Assembly (NCBI RefSeq): GCF_010993775.1
Contig: NZ_WOTO01000006.1
Coordinates: forward strand, 171,934-235,933
DNA: 64,000 nucleotides
Source: Fodinicola feengrottensis
Lineage (GTDB): Bacteria > Actinomycetota > Actinomycetes > Mycobacteriales > HKI-0501
Direction of reading: 5' to 3'
The notes under the pieces are model-generated. The model saw only the letters and a program-made list of their open reading frames with translations. It did no database searches and was not told the origin of the DNA. Numbering within the stretch: position 1 is the stretch's first letter; every line of letters begins with the position of its first letter. Made by a program: the position numbers and the translations under genes. Positions 1 to 9,523 of the stretch are shown in pieces.

Positions 1-1241
1 TCGCCATCGCGAGGCGGGTCACTCGTACCAGCCCCTCGATCGCCACCCCGGCGGCGTAGCGGGCGTCGTCGTCGTCCCGGAAACCCTCCTGCAGCGCCAT
101 TTCCTCGCAGTAGTGCGCCCAGCCCTCGATGAACGAGTTGCTGTGCAGGGTCTTGCGTACGTCGCTGGTCAGGCTGCGCATCGCCAGGAAGTGGCTGAAG
201 TGCCCGGGCGCCACCTCGTGGATGGTGATCGCCGGCAGGGTGGTCCGGCTGAACACCTCCAGCCAGCCCTCCTGCTCATCCTCGGGCCAGGACGCGTCCG
301 GCGGAGTGATGTTGTAGAAGGTCTGGCTGGTTGGTTCGTACGGCGCGACCGGCGACAGCGACGCGATGGACCACCGGTAGGACTCCGGCGACGGGCGTAC
401 GAGGCACTCGCCGTCGGTCGGCGCGAGGTCGTGCCGCTTTGTCCAGGCCAGCACCTCCTCGGTCTGGTCGCGGGCCTCGTCGAGCACCCCGTCAGCGTCC
501 GGGTGGTCTGCGTTGAGCCGCTGTACGGCGTCGGCCACCGACACACCCGGCAGCAGCCGCCGCGCGCAGGCCTCGGTCAGCATCTCGCGCAGCCGGTCCC
601 GCTCGGCGTCGGCCTGTTTGCCCAGCTCGGAGAGGTCGATCGGGACCGCTTCGGAGGCCGACAGGAGGCTGGCCAGAGCCGGGCCGCCGAGCGCCGCGTC
701 GGCCGGACCGTGCTCAGCCGCGGCGGCGATGTGTTCGACGAACCGGGCGTGCGCTTGTAGGGCCTTCGCCTCGATGTCGGACCGATCCGCGTCCAGCCCC
801 GGCGGCCACGCCCCGGGCGGCTCCCAGGCACGCCTGCGCGACCGGCGCTGGCACCTGATCGAGCGTACGGACGGCCATGTCGACCGCATCTGGCCAGCTG
901 GCGAGGTGCCGCTCACGGGCTTGTGCACGGTCCGCGGTTGGCGCGTAGTCACGCTCGTAGCCGGTCAGCTCCAGGTTCGCCTGGTGCAGCAGCGGGAACC
1001 GCCGGTGCAGCTGCAGGTCCCCATACACGACCTGGGCGCTGTGTTCGAAAGCGGCCAGGTGCGCCTCGTCTTGCGGATCGTCGAGTTTTCCCTGCTCCTG
1101 CGCCTCTTTGACGGTCGCGAGGGCGCGCTGGACGCCGTCCGCCGAGAGGTCCTGGATCCGTCCGTCATATTCGTGCAGGCCGGCCAGCTCCCGTGCCGTG
1201 GCAAGGTCGAGTTCGGTCACCGCTCGCAGTCGATCAGTCAT
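1..1241 (-). CDS. DUF885 family protein (3' end outside window, one frameshift)
   Basis: Reads leftward from ATG at 1241 and runs off the window start, so the C-terminus is missing. The N-terminal ~135 residues are in one frame and the rest in another, with the switch at about 790-825. The downstream frame contains the HEVAPGHF motif (HExxxGH type) near 215-195, followed by SFIEGWAHYCEEMALQEG, which is the signature of the DUF885 family, putative metal-dependent hydrolases of unknown substrate. No signal peptide is seen. It is divergent from the DeoR regulator. The family call rests on motif recognition. The frameshift is likely a sequence error because the reading resumes cleanly. Confidence 0.8.
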
Positions 1242-1300
1242 CCTCGCAGGCTAGACGACGTACATATGGCCGGCCTACAGAGTTGGGCGCTCGATCAGAC

Positions 1301-1360
1301 GTTTCGAACATAAAAAATGTTCAGAGATTTGTGTTCAGAACATCAATCGTGTTCGAATCA
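1301..1360. promoter_or_regulatory. TGTTC/GAACA repeat cluster, candidate DeoR operator
   Basis: TGTTC occurs at 1318-1322, 1332-1336 and 1350-1354, and its complement GAACA at 1306-1310 and 1338-1342. GAACAT-N5-ATGTTC (1306-1322) and TGTTCAGAACA (1332-1342) are inverted repeats. The cluster fills the gap between the divergent DUF885 and DeoR genes. An operator role, probably autoregulatory, is inferred. Confidence 0.55.
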
Positions 1361-1364
1361 TCGT

Positions 1365-2135
1365 GTGAGTAGTGACGAACGGGTGCGTACGATCGTCCAG
1401 GCCCTGCGGGCCGCCGAGCGGATCAGCGTGGTCGACCTGGCCCGGGAGACCGCGTGCTCGGAGATGACGATTCGTCGGGACCTCGACCTGTTGGCCGCGC
1501 AGGGCGTGCTGCGGCGGGTTCGCGGCGGCGCGGTGAGCCTGCTCCCGCGTGGCGACGAGCCACCGTTCGCGCTGCGGGAGCTGGAAGAGCTGGCAGCGAA
1601 GAAGCGGATCGGCGCGGCCGCGGCGGCGATGGTGACCGACGGTGAGGCGGTCGTCGTCGACGGAGGTACGACCGGCCGCGAGGTAGCCCGGGCGCTGATC
1701 GGCCGGCGGATCACCGCGATGCCGTTAGGACTGCACGTGGCGAACACGCTGTCGGCCCCGGCAGGAGGACATGGCGGCGTACGCCTGCTGATGCCGGGCG
1801 GGGAAGTCCGGGCCGGCGAGCTCGTCTTCACCGGGCATCTGACCACCCGGGCGCTGCGGTCGCTGCGCTTCGACACGGTGATCCTGGGCTGTTGCGGGAT
1901 TTCCGCCGAGCACGGCCTGACCACCTTCGACCTCGACGACGTGGACGTGAAGCAGGCGGCGCTGGAATCCAGCCGGCGGGTGATCGCGGTCGCGGACGCC
2001 ACCAAATTCGCCCGTACCGCCCTCGGCCAGGTCTGCCCGCTGGCCAGGATCGACGTACTCATCACCGACACGAGCGCCCCGGAGCGCGTGATCGCTGACT
2101 TCCAAGCCGCCGGGGTGGAGGTTCGGCGTGTCTGA
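1365..2135 (+). CDS. DeoR family transcriptional regulator
   Basis: About 256 residues. The N-terminal DeoR helix-turn-helix is visible as ISVVDLARETACSEMTIRRD, and is followed by the sugar-phosphate sensor domain with VVDGGTTGREVA and a late DATKFARTALGQV stretch typical of DeoR C-terminal domains. An upstream in-frame ATG at 1317 would put the TGTTC repeats inside the coding region, so the GTG at 1365 is preferred; no clear ribosome site precedes either. The stop overlaps the start of the MFS gene by 8 bases, so the regulator and transporter are probably co-translated. The effector is likely a phosphorylated sugar or related metabolite, which cannot be named from sequence. Confidence 0.9.
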   Translation: MSSDERVRTIVQALRAAERISVVDLARETACSEMTIRRDLDLLAAQGVLRRVRGGAVSLLPRGDEPPFALRELEELAAKKRIGAAAAAMVTDGEAVVVDGGTTGREVARALIGRRITAMPLGLHVANTLSAPAGGHGGVRLLMPGGEVRAGELVFTGHLTTRALRSLRFDTVILGCCGISAEHGLTTFDLDDVDVKQAALESSRRVIAVADATKFARTALGQVCPLARIDVLITDTSAPERVIADFQAAGVEVRRV

Positions 2136-3360
2136 ATCGTTGCGGGCGCGGCTTTTCCCGGCCGCCCCGGCAGTGGATTCCCGGCTGCGCAAGGCAAGGT
2201 GGGCGGTGATTGGCTACTTCTTCCTGATGGGCATGCTGGCCGCCACCTGGGCGGTCCGGATCCCGGACGTGAAGATGCGGCTGGGGCTGACCAATGGGCA
2301 GCTCAGCTACGCGCTGCTGGCCTTCGGTATTGGCTCTATCGCTTGCATTCCGTTCGTTGGCCGGCTGGTGGACCGGTTCGGCAGCCGACTGGTGGTGCTG
2401 GTGGGTGGCGTGCTGTGCTGCGTGGTCGTCCTGGGCCCCGGCCTCGCGCCCAGCTACTTTTGGCTGGTGGCCGCACTTTTCTGCTTCGGTGTCGGCTTCA
2501 ACACCCTCGATGTCGGGATGAATGCGCACGCGGTCGAGGTCGAGCGCGCGTACGGACGACCGATCATGACTTCTTTTCATGCGATTTACAGCGTCGGCGG
2601 ATTTGCCGGCTCCGCGTTCGGCGGTGCGGCGGCCGCGCTGGCGATTGGCGCGTTGCCCACTTTCGCGGCGGCTGCCGTACTGATGCTGGTGATCGCCGTG
2701 CTGGGACCGGCCTGGCTGCTTCCGCCGGCGACGGGGTCTTCGGCGCGTACGGACCCGTCGGCATTGCCGGTCAAGCGTCGCGGCCCGTCGCTCGCGGTGA
2801 TCGTGCTGAGCCTGCTCGCGATGTTCTGTTTCCTCGCCGAAGGTTCGGTGGCCGACTGGAGTTCCATCTACCTGCACGAAAACCTGGGCACGACGGCCGG
2901 CACAGCGGCGATCGGCTATGCGGTCTTCTCCATCACCATGACGATGGGCCGGTTTATCGGGGACCGGCTGGCAATGTGGCTCGGTCCGGTCCGGCTGGTC
3001 CAGCTCAGCGCCGGGTTCGGCGCCGCCGGCATGGCCGTTGGTTTGCTGGTCAACCAGCCGATAGGGGCCGCGATCGGCTTCGGAATCTTCGGTTTTGGGC
3101 TCGCCAGTATCGTACCGCAGGTCTTCACCGCGACCGCGAACCGCAATCCCGACCGGGGCGGCCGTGACCTCGGCCAGGTGGTCGGCACCGGCTACGCCGG
3201 CATGCTGCTCGGACCGGTCGCCATCGGCGCTGCCGCGTCACTGGTCACTTTGCCAGTGGCGCTGGGAATTCCGGTGGTGCTCACGGTCGTGGTGGCCATA
3301 CTGGCGCCGATTCTGCGCCCGGCCCGCCGGCCCGCCGTCGAAACCGCGCCGGTCGGGTGA
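2128..3360 (+). CDS. MFS transporter
   Basis: 410 residues, within the usual size for a 12-helix major facilitator protein, with regularly spaced hydrophobic segments. The motif after helix 2 reads GRLVDRFGSR, matching the MFS loop 2-3 signature. GTG at 2128 is chosen because GGAGG lies 6 bases upstream inside the deoR end. The gene is intact. Coupling to a DeoR regulator suggests a sugar or sugar-derivative substrate, by analogy with YbjJ/fucose-permease-like carriers; this is inference. Confidence 0.88.
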   Translation: MSESLRARLFPAAPAVDSRLRKARWAVIGYFFLMGMLAATWAVRIPDVKMRLGLTNGQLSYALLAFGIGSIACIPFVGRLVDRFGSRLVVLVGGVLCCVVVLGPGLAPSYFWLVAALFCFGVGFNTLDVGMNAHAVEVERAYGRPIMTSFHAIYSVGGFAGSAFGGAAAALAIGALPTFAAAAVLMLVIAVLGPAWLLPPATGSSARTDPSALPVKRRGPSLAVIVLSLLAMFCFLAEGSVADWSSIYLHENLGTTAGTAAIGYAVFSITMTMGRFIGDRLAMWLGPVRLVQLSAGFGAAGMAVGLLVNQPIGAAIGFGIFGFGLASIVPQVFTATANRNPDRGGRDLGQVVGTGYAGMLLGPVAIGAAASLVTLPVALGIPVVLTVVVAILAPILRPARRPAVETAPVG

Positions 3361-3697
3361 ATTTACCGGCGAGTCCGGATGCGGACGCGCGTTACAGCGG
3401 TTAATCAGGGCATTCGTCGCTCCGTCCGCGGTTGTCGACTGGTGAGCATGAAGGTAAGACGCATGGTGGCCGAGAAAGGTTGCGGTCGTACGATAATCAG
3501 TGCTGGGTCTTTTGCGGAAAAGGCTGGATCGTACCGGCGTGTCCGAATATCGCGTCTGGATGACAAATGCCATCCAGACGGCGAAGAACCGCTGCTGAAG
3601 GACGCGGTTCATCCGCGGCTGTCATTCTCTATGCTGGGATTAGCTGGGTTGCTCATCAAGGGCGATGCGCCCAGTACAGTAAAGATTCGGAGTTGTC
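3361..3697. other. Gene-free stretch with one strong hairpin
   Basis: No convincing coding sequence on either strand. It holds the hairpin at 3553-3580 and the ribosome site (GGAG, 3691 region) of the following glycosyltransferase. Base composition is slightly less GC-rich than the flanking genes. Confidence 0.6.
3553..3580. terminator. Perfect 10-bp stem hairpin, possible terminator
   Basis: CGTCTGGATG (3553-3562) and CATCCAGACG (3571-3580) are exact inverted repeats around an 8-base loop. No T-run follows on either strand, so it would be a non-canonical terminator, or a regulatory stem in the leader of the glycosyltransferase. Confidence 0.4.
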
Positions 3698-4718
3698 ATG
3701 ACAGCGTTGTCGCCATCTCACCAGCCGTCACTGCGCATTCTGACGGTCACCAACCTGTGGCCGGAGAGTGGCAGTTTTCGCGGCGTCTTCGTACGCGAAC
3801 AGGTGGAAGCCCTGCGCAGACAGGGACATCAGGTGGATGTGGAGGTGGTCGCGCAGGCCCGCGGCAAAGTCGACTATTTGCTGGCCGCGCCTCGGGTACG
3901 CCGTCGCGCCCGCGCCGGCCGTTACGACATCGTACACGTCCATTACGGCCTGACCGCGCTGGCCGCGCGGCTGGTGACCGGTATTCCGAAGATCCTTTCG
4001 CTGTACGGGTCGGATATCAACTCGCCACGACAGCGGCGGATTACCCGGCTCGGTGCCGGCTCGGTGGCACGGATCTACGTGTCACGCCGATTGGCTGTCA
4101 CGGCCGAGGAACCAGAGGCCACGGTCATCGCCAACGGTGTGGATTTCGAACTTTTCACTCCGACCGATCGGGCCGAAGCCCGAGCCACTTTGGGCATAGA
4201 TCCCGATGCGCGAGTGGTCTTGTTCGGCGGTCACCCGGACAATCAGGTCAAGGGATATGACGTTTTCGCTGATGTACTCGCCGAGCTGCGCGAGCGCGGC
4301 GTACCAGCACAGGAACTGGTGCTGGCCGCGCCGGGACAGGACAGGCCCGCGGTAGTCCCGAAGTTCGCCGCCGCGGATGTCATGTTGTTTACTTCTCGAA
4401 AGGGCACCGAAGCGTCGCCGACGGTGGTGAAGGAAGCGGCCACCATGAATTTGCCCGTCGTCACCGTGGATGTTGGTGATGCCGCCGAGACGCTGGCGCA
4501 CGCCTCGCCCAGCACCGTGGTGAAGTTCCCGGAACCCGTGGGGAACCGACGAATCCCGCGCGACGTTGATTACCCGCCTGGCGGACGCGGTAGAACCGCT
4601 GCTGACCAGCCCGACCCGCTCCACTGGCCGCGAGGCGTTGGCCTGGTTGGACACCGCAAACGTCACTCGGCGGCTGGTCACGGTTTACCGGTCACTGCTG
4701 GGATCTTCGACCCACTGA
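3698..4718 (+). CDS. Glycosyltransferase family 4 (one frameshift)
   Basis: About 340 residues of GT-B fold, retaining type glycosyltransferase. The N-terminal acceptor half begins LRILTVTNLWPESGSFRG; the donor half carries the E-x7-E element as EASPTVVKEA followed by LPVVTVD. ATG 3698 has GGAG 6 bases upstream. The last ~55 residues are in the next phase, with the switch near 4540 where one extra C seems present; the corrected reading ends at TGA 4716-4718. The gene sits upstream of an alpha/beta hydrolase and a galE-like epimerase, consistent with surface polysaccharide or glycolipid synthesis. Sugar specificity is not readable. Confidence 0.85.
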
Positions 4719-4944
4719 CGGTCCGCGAGTCGTACTTCTGTGTCACCTCTTCGCCGGATTTCCGACAATCGAGGGCACCGGCGAAATTTTCCCTGCATAT
4801 CGGACGCATGTGGAATCGAGCGCAACCTTTCATGCCGGCCGATGCGTCATTACTTGCACCAGGGCTGGTCTTGCGACCTCAGACGGGAACCGGACCTGGG
4901 CATCAATACCTCACAGAGGCAGGCCCATCGGAAGGCTGATAAGC

Positions 4945-6322
4945 GTGGCTCCCGCTCCACATACATCCGCGGTGATACCGCTGCCAGACCTCGAACCTTT
5001 TCGAGGTGACCAAGGAAAGGCTTTCTCGCCAGGTCCAGCACAGCTGTCCGCCGACCGGCTGGCCGCGATGGGCTATGTCGAGGAAGAGTACGTAATCCGG
5101 GGCGTGTCGACGACGTTCCGGCACGGCGAGGACAGTGAGATCGACGTGGGTCCCCAGGCCGCGTACGTCACCCGGATTCTGGTTCGGACCCCGGCACAGT
5201 TCGACCGATTCAACGGCACCGCGGTGGTGGAATGGCTCGATGCCACCGATTCCGTCGACACGGCGCACGAATGGGCATACACCCAGCCGGAGCTGGTGCG
5301 CGGAGGTTTCGCCTGGGCCGGTGTTTCGGTGCAGCGCGCCGGTGTGATGGACGGGCTAAAAGGCTGGGACGCCCAGCGGTATTCCTGCCTGCACCATCCC
5401 GGCGACGAATATTCTTACGACATGTTCTCGCAGGCCGGGCGGGCCATCCGGGCGATCTTGCCAGGGGGTTCGCCTGCTGGCGGCCGGAATGTCGAAGTCG
5501 GCGCACCGGCTCACCACCTATGTCAACAAAATTGACCCGATCGCCGAAGTCTTCGACGGATATCTGGTGCATTGTCGGCCGACGTTCGCGCAGCCCAAAG
5601 TGCCCCATCGCGCGGATACCGTCGACGATTCGGGATCCGTACGATTCGCAGATGTTCTGCGGGTGCCGGTGCTCGTCCTGCAGACCGAGACCGAGGTCGC
5701 CAGTTCTGGGTACGGATCCGTCCGGCAGCCGGACGAGGAATGCTTCCGGCTGTGGGAAATCGCCGGAGCGGCGCGATCCGACGCGTACCTTCAGGCGATG
5801 GCCCCGCTCCATCCCCTCCAACGCCGGCCATCGGATATCATCTCGGCGCTGGCCAGCCGAGCGAAGATGTTCGGGCCGGGTCTCAACCAGTTCGTGACTT
5901 CGGGCCCACAGCACCATTACGTGGCCAACGCCGCGCTTCACAGCCTCCATCGCTGTCTTCGCGATGGTGTTGCCTTGCCGTATGGCGATCGGCTTGCCAC
6001 CGTCGCGCACGCACCGCACATTCTCCGGCGTGACGTGCGCGGCAATGCGGTGGGCGGAGTTCGGACACCGTGGGTGGACGTGCCGACCGCGTTGCTGACC
6101 GGAGTTGGTCCACAGGACGGCATCCCGCCCGAGCCCACCGATCTGACCGCGCCTTTTCCGGCCGCGATGTTGAAAGAGATCTATCCAAGCGCGGACGCGT
6201 ACCAAACCGCGTTCGACGCGGCGACTGACACCGCCATTGAGAACGGGGTCATCCTGCAGGCGGACGCTGCCGAGATCAAGGAAACAGCGTCAATAGTCTA
6301 TTTGATGTCGCTCAACAACTGA
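4945..6322 (+). CDS. Alpha/beta hydrolase domain protein (one frameshift)
   Basis: About 460 residues. The start is GTG 4945 with GGAAGG 8 to 13 bases upstream. The first ~175 residues are in one frame and the remainder, from about 5480, in the next. Just after the join is AAGMSKSAHRLTTY, matching the G-x-S-x-S nucleophile region of the large alpha/beta-hydrolase family of which many members are uncharacterised (GYSQSA-type). A C-terminal His region is present but not assigned. No signal peptide. The substrate is unknown; the family includes esterases. Confidence 0.72.
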
Positions 6323-6375
6323 CGGTCGCGCTGCACCGTCTTCCGCGATGCCCGTCAACAATCATTGGATTACCT

Positions 6376-7381
6376 ATGACAAAGATGTCAGGGCGCACCA
6401 CCTGGCTGCTCACCGGCGGCGCCGGCTACATCGGCTCACATGTGCTGCACGCGATGGATCGGTCCGGACACAAATGTGTTGTCCTGGACGACCTGTCCAC
6501 CGGCGTGGCAGAGCGCATTCCGGTCGGAACACCGCTGGTCGTGTGGGATCGGTCCTGGACACCGCCTTGGTCGAGTCGACCATTCGCGAGCACGACGTCC
6601 GCGGCATCGTCCATCTGGCCGGACGAAAGTCCGCTCCGGATTCGGTTCGCCACCCGATCTTCTATTACAACGAGAACGTGGGTGGCATGATCTCGTTGTT
6701 GGACGCGGCCATCCGGGCCGATGTGCGCAGGGTCGTGCTTTCCTCAAGCGCGGCGGTCTATGGCACCACTGACGTTTCCCCGGTTTCCGAGGACGCCGAC
6801 TGCCGGCCGGAGAATCCGTACGGCGAGTCCAAGCTGAACTGCGAGAAGATCCTCGCCCACGCGTCGACGGCGCACGACATCGGCTATATCTCCCTGCGGT
6901 ATTTCAACGTCGCCGGCGCGGCCACCGCGCAACTGGCGGACCGTGGTGGCGACAACCTCATCCCGAGAGTTTTTTCGCCGCGCTGCAGCAGAACGTACCA
7001 CCGAAGGTGTTCGGGGATGACTGGCCGACCAGCGACGGCACGTGCGTACGCGACTACGTCCATGCCCTCGATCTCGCGGCCGCGCACGTCGAGGCAGTGG
7101 ACCTGTTGGAGCAGCGGTTTACCCGACGGACGTACAACGTGGGTCGCGGCGACGGCAGCACCGTGTTCGAGGTGCTCGACACGATCAAAACCATCACCGG
7201 ATGCGACTTCGAACCAACCGTCGTTGCTCGGCGCCCAGGCGACCCCGCCGAGGTGGTCGCGGACGTGACCCGGATCGAAGCCGAACTTGGCTGGCGAGCC
7301 AAGTTCGACCTCTCCGAAATGGTCGCCTCAGCCTGGGCCGGCTGGCCACGCACCAGTATCCGAGACAAATCAGCGGTGTAA
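6376..7381 (+). CDS. galE: UDP-glucose 4-epimerase family protein (two frameshifts)
   Basis: About 335 residues of extended short-chain dehydrogenase fold. It opens with the NAD-binding TGGAGYIGSH, carries the catalytic YGESK (Y-x3-K), and ends with YNVGRGDGSTVFEVLD and the epimerase tail. Two phase changes occur, near 6545 and at the T6 run 6970-6975; adding one T there restores FFAALQQNVPPKVFG. It interconverts UDP-glucose and UDP-galactose, or the N-acetyl forms. The neighbouring glycosyltransferase suggests use in glycan building. Start ATG 6376 is the likely choice; ATG 6385 is an alternative. Confidence 0.85.
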
Positions 7382-7714
7382 TTCCGCCGACCACTGACCA
7401 CCTTGGAACAGGTCATCTACCAAGGCGGGGGTGTTGTAGTGGACTTTCCCCGGACGTGGCCGATGGGCTGGTGCTACGGCTGGTCAAGTGTTAGTCGGAC
7501 GGTTGCTGCGCAACATGGGCCTGTCGCCGGGGCGACCGTTTGTGGCGGGCAGAGCTGGAAGAGCTGGAAGAGCGACGAATATTCCGCCTCTGTCGGACGC
7601 CAGAGCGTGCTCTGAAACAGGGGTTTCCACAGGGGCATTTAGGTGGTCCGTTTCTTATCCACAGAAACGAAAACTGGCAGCCCGACTGTCGATGGCAGCC
7701 AGTAAAATCGGGTC
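7382..7714. other. Gene-free stretch containing left copy of a direct repeat
   Basis: No supported gene. It contains the repeat copy at 7493-7521, whose partner lies at 9271-9298 beyond the HNH gene, and a short tandem GAGCTGGAA repeat near 7552-7573. Confidence 0.6.
7493..7521 (+). repeat. Direct repeat, left copy (flanks HNH gene)
   Basis: Shares the exact 17 bases AGTCGGACGGTTGCTGC with 9271-9287, and the match continues imperfectly to TGGGCC. A shorter shared motif, TAGT-S-GACTTTCC, lies upstream of each copy (near 7436 and 9070), in the same order. Confidence 0.6.
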
Positions 7715-8976
7715 ATGAGCAGAAAACGACGGCGACCGGAATTCACCGACCCCAACAAGCAACCGTGGCGCACCATGCCACCCAGCTGGGTCCCCCTGCA
7801 GATGCTGGAAGAACTCGACCGGTACGGCCGAGCCGACGCTGACACCGCGCTGGCCGCGGTCGAGACGCTGGACAAGGTGATTTCGTATACGCAGGCGATG
7901 CAGATGCGGTTCATGGACCGCTTCACCAACGCCCGCCCAGCAGTAGGCGCACCATTCTCCAAATACGCGGCCGGTGAAATCGCCGCATCCCTGACCTGGA
8001 GCCTGTCAGCGGCTCAGAAGCGGTTGAATTTGGCGTACCAACTGGTCCATGAGTGCCGGACACGATGGCGGGGATGTCTCACGGCGCCCTTGACCTGCGT
8101 AAGGCGTTCACGTTCGCGGACCAGGTCGGCCACCTCTCACCCGAAGACGCCCGGAAAGTCGAAGAGAAGGTGCTACCCGGCGCCGACTCGAAAACGCCTC
8201 GATCGATCCGGGACAGGGCCCGCCGGGAGGTCATCAAAATCGACCCAGCCGCCGCCGAAACCCGCCGCAAGAAACTCGTCTCCGAGAGGCGAGTAGAAAA
8301 ACAACCCTGCGAAGACGGCATGGCTCTGCTCGGCGCGTTCCTGCCCGCCGAATCAGCCGAAGCGATCTACCGTCGCATCGACACCATCGCCCGCAGCCTT
8401 AAAACCAAAGACGAAACCCGCACCATGGACGCACTCCGCGCCGACGCCCTCACCGACCTCTGTCTCGGCGTCCCCAGCAACGTACGCACCAAAATCGAAC
8501 TCCGCGTAGACGCCACCACGCTGATGGGCCTGGACGACAACCCAGCGATCCTGAGTGGCTACGGCCCGATGACCGCGCGCAACGCGCCCGCGAACTCGCC
8601 GGCGACGAAAACAGTGAGTGGTACCGAATCCTCACCGACCCCGTCAGCGGAGTGGTCATCGACCATGGCCGTACGCGCTATCGCCCCCACCAAAGCGCTA
8701 CGGGACCTGGTCAACGCACGCGACCAACGATGCTGCGGCCCCGCCTGCAACCGACCCGCCGCCACCTGCGAATTCGACCACACCATCCCCTGCCGCGACC
8801 CGGAAGGAAAGACCGCGTACGACAGCACCGGACCAGCCTGCAAATTCCACAACGACATCAAAGAACACGGCTGGACCGTCACCCAACCAACACCAGGCCG
8901 ATTCCTGTGGACAAGCCCCACCGGTCGAACGTACGACGTCACACCCAACGACGAATACCCACCACCACCGTTCTAA
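7715..8976 (+). CDS. DUF222/HNH endonuclease domain protein (three frameshifts)
   Basis: About 415 residues of the 13E12/REP-like family common in actinomycetes. The DUF222 part covers most of the protein. The C-terminal HNH motif reads CGPACNRPAATCEFDHTIP followed by a conserved CKFHNDIKEHGW, giving Cys and His metal ligands. Phase changes lie near 8050, 8580 and 8690; the last two compensate, so the region between reads correctly only when shifted (ELAGDENSEWYRILTDPVSG). The family is nuclease-like, but its biological role is unsettled. It is flanked by a direct repeat and faces a second, divergent-sequence family member. Confidence 0.85.
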
Positions 8977-9270
8977 CGGTAGGAAGGACGCCCCCGGTGA
9001 TCCCGGGCTCACCACGGCCAGCGAGAGTCGCTCGGTCACGCACGCCTACTGCCAAGACGCGCGGATGTCATAGTCGACTTTCCGACGATGGTGTGACGGA
9101 ATGGACTTGGTTTATGGCTGTCTATCGCCAACCACAGGACCGCCTGGCACTGGATGCTGGCCGGCCCGCGGTTGACAACGGGCTTGCTAACTACCGGTAC
9201 GAGGATGGGCCCGGCCCGCTAGTAACAGTAAATCTTCGCCTGCTCGCCGCCAAAAATTGGCGACCACCGC

Positions 9271-9298
9271 AGTCGGACGGTTGCTGCACAAATGGGCC
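9271..9298 (+). repeat. Direct repeat, right copy
   Basis: Matches 7493-7521 as described there: 17 identical bases, then a small indel and a further short match. Confidence 0.6.
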
Positions 9299-9482
9299 AA
9301 CAACCTCCCACACCGCCAAAATGCCTTCCGTCAACCACCCTACGCCACGCCTCAAATATCCCTTAACTCACTACCGGCTTGGTAGTAGTGTGTCGCTGCT
9401 AAATCTGGCGCTGTTTGTCGGTGGTTCTCGGGTTCAGGTCTGCTGAGAACGAAGGGGTGATGGTTCGTCTGCAGGATTGTGG

Positions 9483-9510
9483 GCCGCCGGGCGTGGTGCT
9501 GCCCGGCGGC
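9483..9510 (+). terminator. GC-rich hairpin followed by T5
   Basis: GCCGCCGGGC (9483-9492) and GCCCGGCGGC (9501-9510) form a perfect 10-bp stem with an 8-base loop. T5 follows after 9 bases on the + strand. It lies 14 bases past the stop of the leftward HNH gene and can also serve rightward transcription. Confidence 0.55.
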
Positions 9511-9523
9511 CGGGTGGATTTTT

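Larger units (their letters stand above)
8977..9523. other. Gene-free stretch between the two HNH genes
   Basis: No credible coding sequence. It contains ACCGTT-CT-AACGGT just after the first HNH stop, the right copy of the direct repeat, the imperfect palindrome CACTACC/GGTAGTaGTG around 9370-9391, and a strong hairpin at 9483-9510. Composition is less GC-biased than the genes, suggesting decayed or imported DNA. Confidence 0.55.

Noticed and set aside
7715..8976. The HNH gene as an insertion sequence
   Set aside because: The flanking direct repeat is imperfect, no terminal inverted repeats or transposase motifs are present, and the protein is DUF222/HNH.
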